A DNA stretch of 6,410 bases, from the NCBI GenBank assembly GCA_021774015.1, contig JAJFJO010000008.1:1-6410 (forward strand), in the 5' to 3' direction. The notes under the pieces are model-generated. The model was given only the letters and a program-made list of their open reading frames with translations, made no database searches and was not told the origin of the DNA. The stretch is from Gammaproteobacteria bacterium. Lineage in GTDB: Bacteria > Pseudomonadota > Gammaproteobacteria > Coxiellales > Coxiellaceae. Shown piece after piece: positions 1 through 5,569 of this stretch (the stretch's first letter is position 1; each line of letters starts with the position of its first letter). Both the position numbers and the translations under genes were made by a program.

Positions 1-346
1 CGCCTTGCATTTTTAGTTTGCGCGCACTAGAACCTGTTAATATGAAAATCTTTTCGGATTTTTCATTTTCTATTAACAAGTGAATAACATCGAGTAATTT
101 TGGAACCTTTTGGATTTCATCAATAACAGCAAAAGATGCAGAGTCAGGCAGAGCCTTCACCAAGCTAATTAGCTCATTTGGGTTAAGCGCAAAGCGATTT
201 TCTTCTAGGGGGTCTAATAAATTAATATAAAGATTATTTTTTAAATCAAATAGCGTTTCAAGTAAAGAGCTTTTGCCAACCCCGCGAGCACCAAAAAGAA
301 AAAAGCTGTGTTCATCAGTCAGTGTTTGTAATCTACTTTTTTACAT
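1..346 (-). pseudogene. AAA ATPase, DUF4143-type, 5' part; start codon followed by stop
   Basis: The reverse strand encodes the N-terminal half of a P-loop ATPase of the ATP-binding/DUF4143 family, whose cellular role is not established. Counting from the ATG at 346..344, Walker A is GARGVGKSS (19-27), Walker B is FAVIDEIQK (72-80) and the sensor-like strand is IFILTGSSARK (100-110). The frame continues past the left edge, so the C-terminal domains are not visible. The ATG has a good SD (GAGG at 355..352, 5-nt spacer), but codon 2 is TAA (343..341). One base change to TTA would restore an ordinary start, M-L-K-S-R-L-Q. No stops follow in the remaining 113 codons, so the lesion looks recent or is a sequencing error. 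A CTG at 322..320 could give an N-terminally trimmed protein but lacks an SD. The next TTG and GTG lie after Walker A. The family call is firm; inactivation is inferred. Confidence 0.68.
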
Positions 347-352
347 GGATAC

Positions 353-401
353 CTCGGAACGTATTCCGGATTTACGGCGTAAATTCGGAGTTAACTCCGA
401 G
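353..401. repeat. 49-bp compound palindrome made of three palindromes
   Basis: The stretch is a near-palindrome centred on base 377. Outer arms CTCGGA (353-358) and TCCGAG (396-401) pair perfectly, as do inner arms ATTTACG (370-376) and CGTAAAT (378-384). The inner pairing extends outward to 364-390 with two G-T wobbles. Each flank is also a palindrome by itself: CGGAA-CGTA-TTCCG at 355-368 and the perfect 16-mer TCGGAGTTAACTCCGA at 385-400. Their centres (361.5, 377, 392.5) are evenly spaced at 15.5 bp. It can therefore fold as one long hairpin or as three short ones. It lies in the leader of the minus-strand ATPase, and the outer arm covers that gene's SD. A family-linked operator, a structured 5' leader or a REP-like repeat are all possible. 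Confidence 0.8.
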
Positions 402-590
402 AGCCTTAACAATAACTAATTGAAAAATCAAGATATAATCTCTTTTGGTGTAAAATTAGCCTAAAATAGATAAAAAGTACTGTTCTGGTTTGCATGCTTT
501 AAGATGAGTGTAAGATGGATAAAGCAGAGCCTGCTGGATTAAGCATATTAATAGAAGTCAGTTATTTGCCAGGAATCACAAGAATTTTAA
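402..590. other. Intergenic stretch without a recognisable gene
   Basis: This is the central part of the 308-nt gap between the two divergent ATPase genes. It is AT-rich, and no coding frame of useful length was seen. The best ATG (504) gives only 12 codons before TAA. No tRNA-like or terminator-like structure is apparent. A TATAAT at 434-439 on the plus strand has no matching -35 at a normal distance. A promoter for the minus-strand ATPase must lie in or near here, but none stands out. Confidence 0.5.
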
Positions 591-642
591 CCTATACCAG
601 AAAAAACTCGCGAGTTTTTTTGCCTACACCAGAAAAAACTCG
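591..642. repeat. 20-bp direct repeat interlocked with a 20-bp perfect palindrome
   Basis: Copy 1 (591-610, CCTATACCAGAAAAAACTCG) and copy 2 (623-642, CCTACACCAGAAAAAACTCG) differ at one base and start 32 bp apart, about three helical turns. The end of copy 1 joins an inverted half-site, giving the perfect palindrome AAAAAACTCG/CGAGTTTTTT at 601-620. The inverted half-site (611-620) can pair equally well with the end of copy 2 (633-642). Copy 2 fills the spacer of the ATPase promoter exactly, which is what an operator for autoregulation would look like. The palindrome could also act as a weak bidirectional terminator, but its stem has only four GC pairs at the centre and no real loop. Confidence 0.8.
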
Positions 643-648
643 TATAAT
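620..648 (+). promoter_or_regulatory. Sigma70-type promoter giving a leaderless ATPase mRNA
   Basis: A perfect -10 box TATAAT (643-648) lies 17 bp downstream of TTGCCT (620-625), which matches the -35 consensus at four of six positions. Transcription would be expected to begin near 655, which is the A of the ATPase start codon. No SD lies before that ATG. Both facts point to a leaderless transcript. The spacer is repeat copy 2, so a protein binding the repeats would block RNA polymerase. Confidence 0.6.
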
Positions 649-654
649 AACCAC

Positions 655-1776
655 ATGAAATTACAAAAAAGATATCTAGTTGACCAAATAACCCAGGATC
701 TTACCTATAAAATGGTGTTTGTAGGGGGGCCGCGTCAAGTGGGCAAAACGACAATGGCCAAGCTGATCCTTGGCACTGAGCAGCAAGGTTATATGAATTG
801 GGACATTTCTGAAGGTCGCGAAGCTATTCTTAAACAGCAACTCCCCAACAGCAATATGTGGGTATTTGATGAAATACATAAATACACAGCCTGGCGTAAT
901 TATCTCAAAGACATTTATGATCATTTTGGTCATGAAAAGCAAATTTTAGTCACGGGTAGCGCTAAGCTAGATTACTATCGCCATGGTGGTGAATCACTGC
1001 AAGGCCGATATCACTATTTGCGACTTCACCCACTGAGTATTGCTGAATTGGGGATTACAACACAGGCAGACCTTTTAACATTACTTAAGCTGGGCGGATT
1101 TCCCGAGCCCTTCTTTTCAAGTTCTGAAATAAGTGCTAAACGTTGGTCTCGTGAATATCGACAACGTTTAATTCATGAAGATCTGATTTCGCTTGAAAAA
1201 GTCCGCGACGTGGGTCATATAGAATTACTTATGCTTCGTTTGCCTACTTTGGTAGGTTCACCTTTATCGATTAATGCACTTCGCCAAGATTTACAGGTCA
1301 GCCATAGTGCTGTAGCCAACTGGTTAGATATTTTTTCACGTCTTTATGCGATTTTTAGGTTGTCGCCTTTTGGTGCGGCACATATTCGAGCGGTGAAAAA
1401 AGAGCAAAAACATTTTCATTACGACTGGAGCTTAATAGAAGATAAGGGGGCTAGGTTTGAAAACTTTGTGGCATCCCATTTGTTGAAATGGGTACACTAC
1501 CAAATTGATACTCAGGGAAGAGAGCTTGAACTGCGGTATTTTCGCGATATCGATGGTCGTGAAGTTGATTTTATTCTTACCGAAAACGGTTCCCCTATTT
1601 GGGCTATTGAAGCTAAGTGGAACGACGCCGAGATTAGCAAAGGACTTAAATATTTTAAAAAGAAGTTTCCTGATTGTGACGCTTGGCAAATTTCTGCTGT
1701 TGGTAATAAAGATTATATTTCTAAAGAAAAAATCCGTGTTTTACCCGCGTGTAAACTATTAAGTTCGCTGGTGTAG
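655..1776 (+). CDS. AAA ATPase with C-terminal DUF4143/PD-(D/E)XK-like domain
   Basis: This is a 373-residue P-loop ATPase of the ATP-binding/DUF4143 family. These are common in accessory regions, and their biological role is not settled. Walker A is GGPRQVGKTT (24-33), Walker B is WVFDEIHK (69-76), the sensor-1-like strand is ILVTGSAKL (97-105), and a conserved-looking ESLQGRY with a possible arginine finger (R118) follows at 113-119. A winged-helix-like stretch lies at about 200-245. The C-terminal segment has REVDFIL (D305) followed by AIEAKW (E319, K321), the D...ExK pattern of PD-(D/E)XK nuclease-like folds. The length is normal for the family and the frame is intact. The ATG at 655 is supported by the -10 box 6 nt upstream rather than by an SD. 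The gene diverges from a second, different ATPase and is preceded by its own palindrome/direct-repeat element. DNA binding or cleavage is plausible from the fold but is inferred. Confidence 0.9.
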   Translation: MKLQKRYLVDQITQDLTYKMVFVGGPRQVGKTTMAKLILGTEQQGYMNWDISEGREAILKQQLPNSNMWVFDEIHKYTAWRNYLKDIYDHFGHEKQILVTGSAKLDYYRHGGESLQGRYHYLRLHPLSIAELGITTQADLLTLLKLGGFPEPFFSSSEISAKRWSREYRQRLIHEDLISLEKVRDVGHIELLMLRLPTLVGSPLSINALRQDLQVSHSAVANWLDIFSRLYAIFRLSPFGAAHIRAVKKEQKHFHYDWSLIEDKGARFENFVASHLLKWVHYQIDTQGRELELRYFRDIDGREVDFILTENGSPIWAIEAKWNDAEISKGLKYFKKKFPDCDAWQISAVGNKDYISKEKIRVLPACKLLSSLV

Positions 1777-1860
1777 AGCTCCTAGCAGTGGATGTGGGTA
1801 AGTTAACTGCGTTTGTGGCACAATAATACAGGGCCTGACCAGCAAAAATATGACAGCATT

Positions 1861-2208
1861 ATGCCTGAGTCTATAGTGAATAGTGAAACTTCTGATCAAC
1901 TGGAGCTCGAAGTTACCCCTCAAATTACTGCTGAAGGTGTGCCTCTGGTGGAGCACCAGGGCCGACATTACGTTGTTATCGACCACTCCTCAGCGCCATC
2001 AATTTTTTCAAATGACACAGGTGGGAGTTTAAGTAGTGAATTAGAGCGTCTCAGCCAGACTGTAATGGCTCAGCAAAGAGCGCTTGATAAACTTTTAGCT
2101 CGGGAGGAAGGTGAAACAACACATGAGCCACCAAGTCTATTGATAAATGATGATGAAGATGACGATGATAACGGTGATACCCTCAGGCAGAGAGGCGTGC
2201 CTCGTTAA
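1861..2208 (+). CDS. Small acidic hypothetical protein
   Basis: I do not recognise this protein. From the ATG at 1861 it has 115 residues. A TTG at 1813 would add 16 residues, and neither start has a convincing SD. There is no signal peptide or membrane segment. The middle (27-42) looks like a short beta hairpin, PLVEHQGRHYVVID. Residues 57-83 form a probable amphipathic helix or coiled coil rich in E, L, Q and R. The tail carries a run of acidic residues (DDEDDDDNGD, 97-106) and ends in basic RQRGVPR. It lies 84 nt after the ATPase and 77 nt before the lol permease on the same strand, so it may be read with the lol genes. A soluble, possibly oligomeric cytoplasmic protein is the most that can be said. 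That it is a real gene rests on frame length and on no competing frame of quality. Confidence 0.6.
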   Translation: MPESIVNSETSDQLELEVTPQITAEGVPLVEHQGRHYVVIDHSSAPSIFSNDTGGSLSSELERLSQTVMAQQRALDKLLAREEGETTHEPPSLLINDDEDDDDNGDTLRQRGVPR

Positions 2209-2247
2209 AATTCAGGTTGTGCTTTGGATAACGTGGCTACGGAGCTA

Positions 2248-2280
2248 TTGGCGTTAGGGGTACCTTTCCTATATAGTAGG
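2248..2280 (+). promoter_or_regulatory. Possible promoter overlapping the lol permease RBS
   Basis: TTGGCG (2248-2253) and TATAGT (2272-2277) are separated by 18 bp and resemble -35 and -10 boxes. The AGTAGG at 2275-2280, 5 nt before the ATG at 2286, looks like the SD. The two readings compete: initiation from this promoter near 2284 would leave the SD out of the mRNA. The SD reading implies that transcription starts further upstream. Confidence 0.3.
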
Positions 2281-2285
2281 TCGTT

Positions 2286-3536
2286 ATGATTCGACCATTA
2301 TCACTATATATCGGGTTGCGCTATACGCGAGCAAAGCGGCGCAATCATTTTATTTCATTTATCTCGCTGGCATCGATGCTAGGCATTGCGCTTGGCGTTA
2401 CGGTACTGATTACTGTGTTGTCGGTAATGAATGGGTTTGACTATCAAATACGCCATCGTTTTTTCGCTATCGCACCTCAAGTAACTGTGATCACCGGCCG
2501 TAATATTAGTCAGCAGTGGCCGGAGTTGCGCACAAAAATTCTCAAACTTCCTAATGTGACTGGGGTTGCACCTTACGTGAGTGGCAGGGGGATTATTAAT
2601 AGTGATGGTCAAGTGAGTGGTTTGGAAGTACTGGGTATCAATCCCACGTTAGAGGGCACAATATCTGAATTGCCTAAAAGTATTGTTGCTGGTAGTTTAG
2701 TAACGCTTAAACCGAATACGTTTAATATCATTATTGGACAATCGTTAGCGAATAATCTCGGTTTATCCGTCGGTGATCACCTCATCGTATTTACACCGCA
2801 AATTAATACCACATTAGCGGGTGCGTTTCCGCGTTATCGACAATTTACAGTGTCGGGAATTTTTAAAACCAGCAGCGGTTTTGGTTTTGAAGGGAGTGTT
2901 GCCTATATCAACATGCAAGATGCCGCCCGATTATTTCCACCAGGTGTAGGAACGAGTGGCTTTCACGTGAAGTTAAGTAATTTGTATTCAGCGAATGCGG
3001 TGAGTCAAATGATACAAAATTTATTGCCTGCAACGTTCAGTGTCACCAATTGGACAGTGCAATTTGGTGCTTTTTTTCAGGCGCTGGCGATGGAAAAAAC
3101 GATGCTGTTTATTATTTTATTATTAATTGTTGCCGTTGCTGCGTTTAATTTAGTGTCTACTTTAGTGATGGTCGTCAACGACAAGCGTGCTGACATTGCG
3201 ATTTTAAGAACGCTGGGAGCAAGTCCTGGAACGATTATGCGTACTTTTATCATTCAAGGTGCGGTCGTTGGGTTGATAGGAACGCTGCTAGGTCTTATTG
3301 GTGGTTTATTATTATCGTGGAATGTCACTGCTATTTCTAATGGTATTCAAAATTTATTTCATGTGCAGTTGATCAAGTCCTCTATTTATTTTATTAACTA
3401 CTTGCCATCGCGTGTGCAAATGTCAGATATTATATTGGTGTGTTCAGTGGCTTTTGGCTTGAGTTTATTAGCAACCTTATACCCTGCATCACTAGCCTTT
3501 CGTACGCAACCGGCTGAGGCATTACGCTATGAGTGA
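2286..3536 (+). CDS. lolC: Lipoprotein-releasing ABC transporter permease, LolC/E family (LolF-type)
   Basis: This is the inner-membrane permease of the Lol system, which extracts mature lipoproteins from the inner membrane and hands them to periplasmic LolA. It has 416 residues, normal for LolC/E. The architecture is the family's: TM1 at about 22-49, a large periplasmic domain (50-268), then TM2 (273-297), TM3 (318-345) and TM4 (380-403). The region 170-185 (TPQINTTLAGAFPRYR) aligns with the LolC Hook that binds LolA. The cytoplasmic segment after TM2, DKRADIAILRTLGAS (299-313), resembles E. coli LolE more than LolC as I remember them. No second permease follows lolD, so this probably works as a homodimer with LolD and could equally be called lolF. 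The ATG at 2286 follows AGTAGG with 5-nt spacing. The 3' end overlaps lolD by 8 nt. Confidence 0.9.
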   Translation: MIRPLSLYIGLRYTRAKRRNHFISFISLASMLGIALGVTVLITVLSVMNGFDYQIRHRFFAIAPQVTVITGRNISQQWPELRTKILKLPNVTGVAPYVSGRGIINSDGQVSGLEVLGINPTLEGTISELPKSIVAGSLVTLKPNTFNIIIGQSLANNLGLSVGDHLIVFTPQINTTLAGAFPRYRQFTVSGIFKTSSGFGFEGSVAYINMQDAARLFPPGVGTSGFHVKLSNLYSANAVSQMIQNLLPATFSVTNWTVQFGAFFQALAMEKTMLFIILLLIVAVAAFNLVSTLVMVVNDKRADIAILRTLGASPGTIMRTFIIQGAVVGLIGTLLGLIGGLLLSWNVTAISNGIQNLFHVQLIKSSIYFINYLPSRVQMSDIILVCSVAFGLSLLATLYPASLAFRTQPAEALRYE

Positions 3537-4218
3537 GCAAACAGATATTGTTTTGAGCAGCCATGGCTTGACGAAAACATTCGATGAGGGCGGCTTGCGT
3601 GTTAATGTGTTAAAAGATGTGAATTTCGCTGTGCGTCCTGGTGAGCTGGTTGCCATTACGGGTGTTTCCGGTGCGGGTAAAAGCACGCTGTTGCATTGTT
3701 TGGGTGGTTTGGATAAGCCGACAGAAGGGCATGTTATTATTGCAGGCCATAATATGTCGACGATGCCAGAAAAAGCGAAGGGTGTATTGCGCAATCAATA
3801 CTTAGGTTTTATTTATCAGTTCCATCATTTATTGCCTGAGTTTAATGCGTTGGAAAATGTGTGTATGCCTTTATTGATCCGAGGCATGAAACCGAAGCAG
3901 GCTATTGAAAAAGCAACAGCTATTATAGGAAAAGTTGGTTTAGAGCATCGTTTACAGCATCGCATTGGTGAACTATCAGGTGGTGAGCGGCAACGTATTG
4001 CCATTGCGCGTGCATTGGTTACGGAACCACACTGCGTTTTGGCGGATGAGCCCACGGGGAACTTAGATAATAAAACAGCAGAGCAGGTGTTCGATTTGAT
4101 GCTGCACTTGAATAAAGATTTGAATACCAGCTTTATTGTGGTGACACATAACCAGTCATTGGCAGATCGTATGGATACACACTGGCAGCTAGGTGATGGT
4201 AGTTTAGTAAAGAAATGA
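3529..4218 (+). CDS. lolD: Lipoprotein-releasing ABC transporter ATPase LolD
   Basis: This is the cytoplasmic ATPase that powers lipoprotein extraction with the preceding permease. It has 229 residues, the usual LolD length. All ABC motifs are present: Walker A GVSGAGKST (45-53), Q-loop with Q97 in FIYQFHHLLPEF (94-105), signature LSGGERQR (149-156), Walker B VLADEPTG (170-177, catalytic E174), D-loop NLD (178-180) and H-loop H207. The HHLLPEF stretch and the tight link to a LolC/E permease separate it from the related FtsE and MacB ATPases. Its ATG lies inside the permease stop region (ATGAGTGA), with GAGG at 3516-3519 as SD, which implies translational coupling and matched expression. hflX starts about 10 nt downstream. 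Confidence 0.96.
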   Translation: MSEQTDIVLSSHGLTKTFDEGGLRVNVLKDVNFAVRPGELVAITGVSGAGKSTLLHCLGGLDKPTEGHVIIAGHNMSTMPEKAKGVLRNQYLGFIYQFHHLLPEFNALENVCMPLLIRGMKPKQAIEKATAIIGKVGLEHRLQHRIGELSGGERQRIAIARALVTEPHCVLADEPTGNLDNKTAEQVFDLMLHLNKDLNTSFIVVTHNQSLADRMDTHWQLGDGSLVKK

Positions 4219-4231
4219 GGGATTCACTCTG
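4217..4231 (+). promoter_or_regulatory. Shine-Dalgarno placing a CTG start for hflX
   Basis: GAGGG at 4217-4221 is followed by 7 nt and then CTG (4229-4231). The frame upstream is closed by TAA at 4208-4210. Between that stop and the TTG at 4295 no ATG, GTG or TTG exists in frame, so CTG is the only start that uses this SD. The SD overlaps the lolD stop codon. Confidence 0.65.
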
Positions 4232-5491
4232 AAAGAACATTTTATCGATCGGCATGCGGGTGGTGAGCGCGCGATACTCGTACAAATTAATGCCTTGTAT
4301 CATGCACCAGATCAAGCCTTGCAAGAGTTTCAAGAGTTGGCTGATTCTGCTGGTGTTGATGTCTTAACAGTAATGACCACCAATAATCCTGAGCCGCAAC
4401 CGAAGTATTTGGTGGGTACAGGAAAAGCGAATGAAATACAGCAGCAGGTAGAGGCTGATAAAGCGGATGTTGTTTTTTTTAATCATGAATTAACACCGGC
4501 GCAAGGTAGAAATTTAGAAAAACTATTTAATTGTCGCGTGTTAGATCGTACGGAATTAATTCTTGATATTTTCGCGCAACGTGCACATACCTTTGAAGGT
4601 AAGCTACAAGTTGAGTTGGCACAATTACAGCATCTTAAAACGTGCCTTGTGCGAGGCTGGACGCATTTGGAGCGACAAAAAGGGGGTATTGGTCTACGCG
4701 GACCAGGTGAGACCCAGCTGGAAAGTGATCGACGCATGGTTGACACACGCATTCGTTCTATTCGAAAGAGCTTAACTAAAGTGATGAAGCAGCGTGAACA
4801 GCAACGGCGTTCACGTCATCGAGCTTCCATACCAACAATCTCCTTGGTGGGGTATACCAATGCAGGGAAATCAACCGTATTTAATCAATTAACCGAATCT
4901 AGTGTCTATGTTGCCGATCAATTATTTGCAACCTTGGATCCAACATTGCGACATTTGCAACTGCCGCAAGTGGGCAAAGTTGTACTGGCTGATACGGTGG
5001 GATTTATCCGAGAATTACCGCATGATTTGGTGGCGGCTTTTAGAGCAACACTAGAAGAAACTCGACAAGCAGACTTATTGTTGCACGTGGTTGACTGTCA
5101 TCAGCCTGAAGCAAAAGAATTCATCCATGATGTGCATTCTGTATTAAAAGAAATTGAAGCGGATAAAGTGCCTGAACTGTTGGTCTATAACAAGGTTGAT
5201 TTAATGCCGCGTTTTTCACCTCGTATCGATAGGGGTGATGACGGTTTGCCAAGGCGAGTCTGGATATCTGCTGCAACGGGTGATGGTATGGAAGAGTTAT
5301 CGCTAGCCCTGCAGGAGTTGTTGCGTAGTCAAATAATCAGCACAGAAATTACACTAGACCACGATCAGGGAAAACTCCGAGCACAACTCTATGAGCTTGG
5401 TGTGGTTAAAGAGGAAAAACATGAAGAAGATGGTCGATTAACCCTGTTGGTGGAAATGCAGCGCTCGGATTATGATCGATTAGTAGAATGA
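4229..5491 (+). CDS. hflX: GTPase HflX (ribosome-splitting GTPase), CTG start
   Basis: HflX is an Obg-related GTPase that binds the 50S subunit and splits stalled ribosomes, notably in heat stress. From CTG at 4229 it has 420 residues, close to the E. coli protein (about 426). Its N terminus (FIDRHAGGERAILV, 5-18) then lines up with the E. coli start region. Starting at TTG 4295 would remove 22 conserved-looking residues. The N-terminal HflX domain contains the glycine-rich GLRGPGETQLE (155-165). The G domain has G1 GYTNAGKS (208-215), G3 DTVGFI (255-260), G4 NKVD (321-324) and G5 SAATG (347-351). It follows lolD by 10 nt, so it is probably co-translated with the lol genes. In E. coli the upstream neighbour is hfq, which is not found here. 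Confidence 0.94.
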   Translation: MKEHFIDRHAGGERAILVQINALYHAPDQALQEFQELADSAGVDVLTVMTTNNPEPQPKYLVGTGKANEIQQQVEADKADVVFFNHELTPAQGRNLEKLFNCRVLDRTELILDIFAQRAHTFEGKLQVELAQLQHLKTCLVRGWTHLERQKGGIGLRGPGETQLESDRRMVDTRIRSIRKSLTKVMKQREQQRRSRHRASIPTISLVGYTNAGKSTVFNQLTESSVYVADQLFATLDPTLRHLQLPQVGKVVLADTVGFIRELPHDLVAAFRATLEETRQADLLLHVVDCHQPEAKEFIHDVHSVLKEIEADKVPELLVYNKVDLMPRFSPRIDRGDDGLPRRVWISAATGDGMEELSLALQELLRSQIISTEITLDHDQGKLRAQLYELGVVKEEKHEEDGRLTLLVEMQRSDYDRLVE

Positions 5492-5505
5492 GTTGCATTC
5501 ATTGC

Positions 5506-5535
5506 TTGCAACCTACTGCGTACTACACTTAAAAT
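5506..5535 (+). promoter_or_regulatory. Candidate promoter for hflK
   Basis: TTGCAA (5506-5511) and TAAAAT (5530-5535, five of six consensus bases) are 18 bp apart in the 78-nt hflX-hflK gap. Initiation would fall near 5542, leaving a short leader with the SD GGAG at 5559-5562. The -35 overlaps the 3' arm of a small inverted repeat (GTTGCA 5492-5497, TGCAAC 5507-5512). hflK may therefore have its own transcript besides read-through from hflX. Confidence 0.4.
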
Positions 5536-5569
5536 AGTGGTTTGCTATCATTATTAATGGAGTACGTTT

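Noticed and set aside
434..439. TATAAT as a plus-strand promoter
   Set aside because: No -35-like box at 16-18 bp upstream, and no gene follows before the better promoter at 620-648.
504..542. Small ORF of 12 codons in the intergenic gap
   Set aside because: Too short, no SD and no recognisable peptide; expected by chance.
601..620. Palindrome with T run as a rho-independent terminator
   Set aside because: The stem is mostly A-T, with only four central GC pairs and no free loop; its place inside the ATPase promoter region favours an operator.
591..642. Two 20-bp copies 32 bp apart as the start of a CRISPR array
   Set aside because: Only two copies with a 12-nt spacer that is itself mostly an inverted half-site; no cas genes nearby.
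676..942. Reverse-strand open frame inside the plus-strand ATPase (likewise 1432-1689, 2379-2612, 3522-3794, 4483-4752, 5554-5940, 6155-6349)
   Set aside because: These lie antisense to well-supported genes, have no family resemblance, and are explained by the codon pattern of the true strand.
4295..5491. hflX beginning at TTG 4295
   Set aside because: It would drop residues that match the HflX N terminus, and it has no SD; CTG 4229 has both.
5492..5512. GTTGCA/TGCAAC hairpin after hflX as a terminator
   Set aside because: The stem is 6 bp with a 9-nt loop and no T tract follows.
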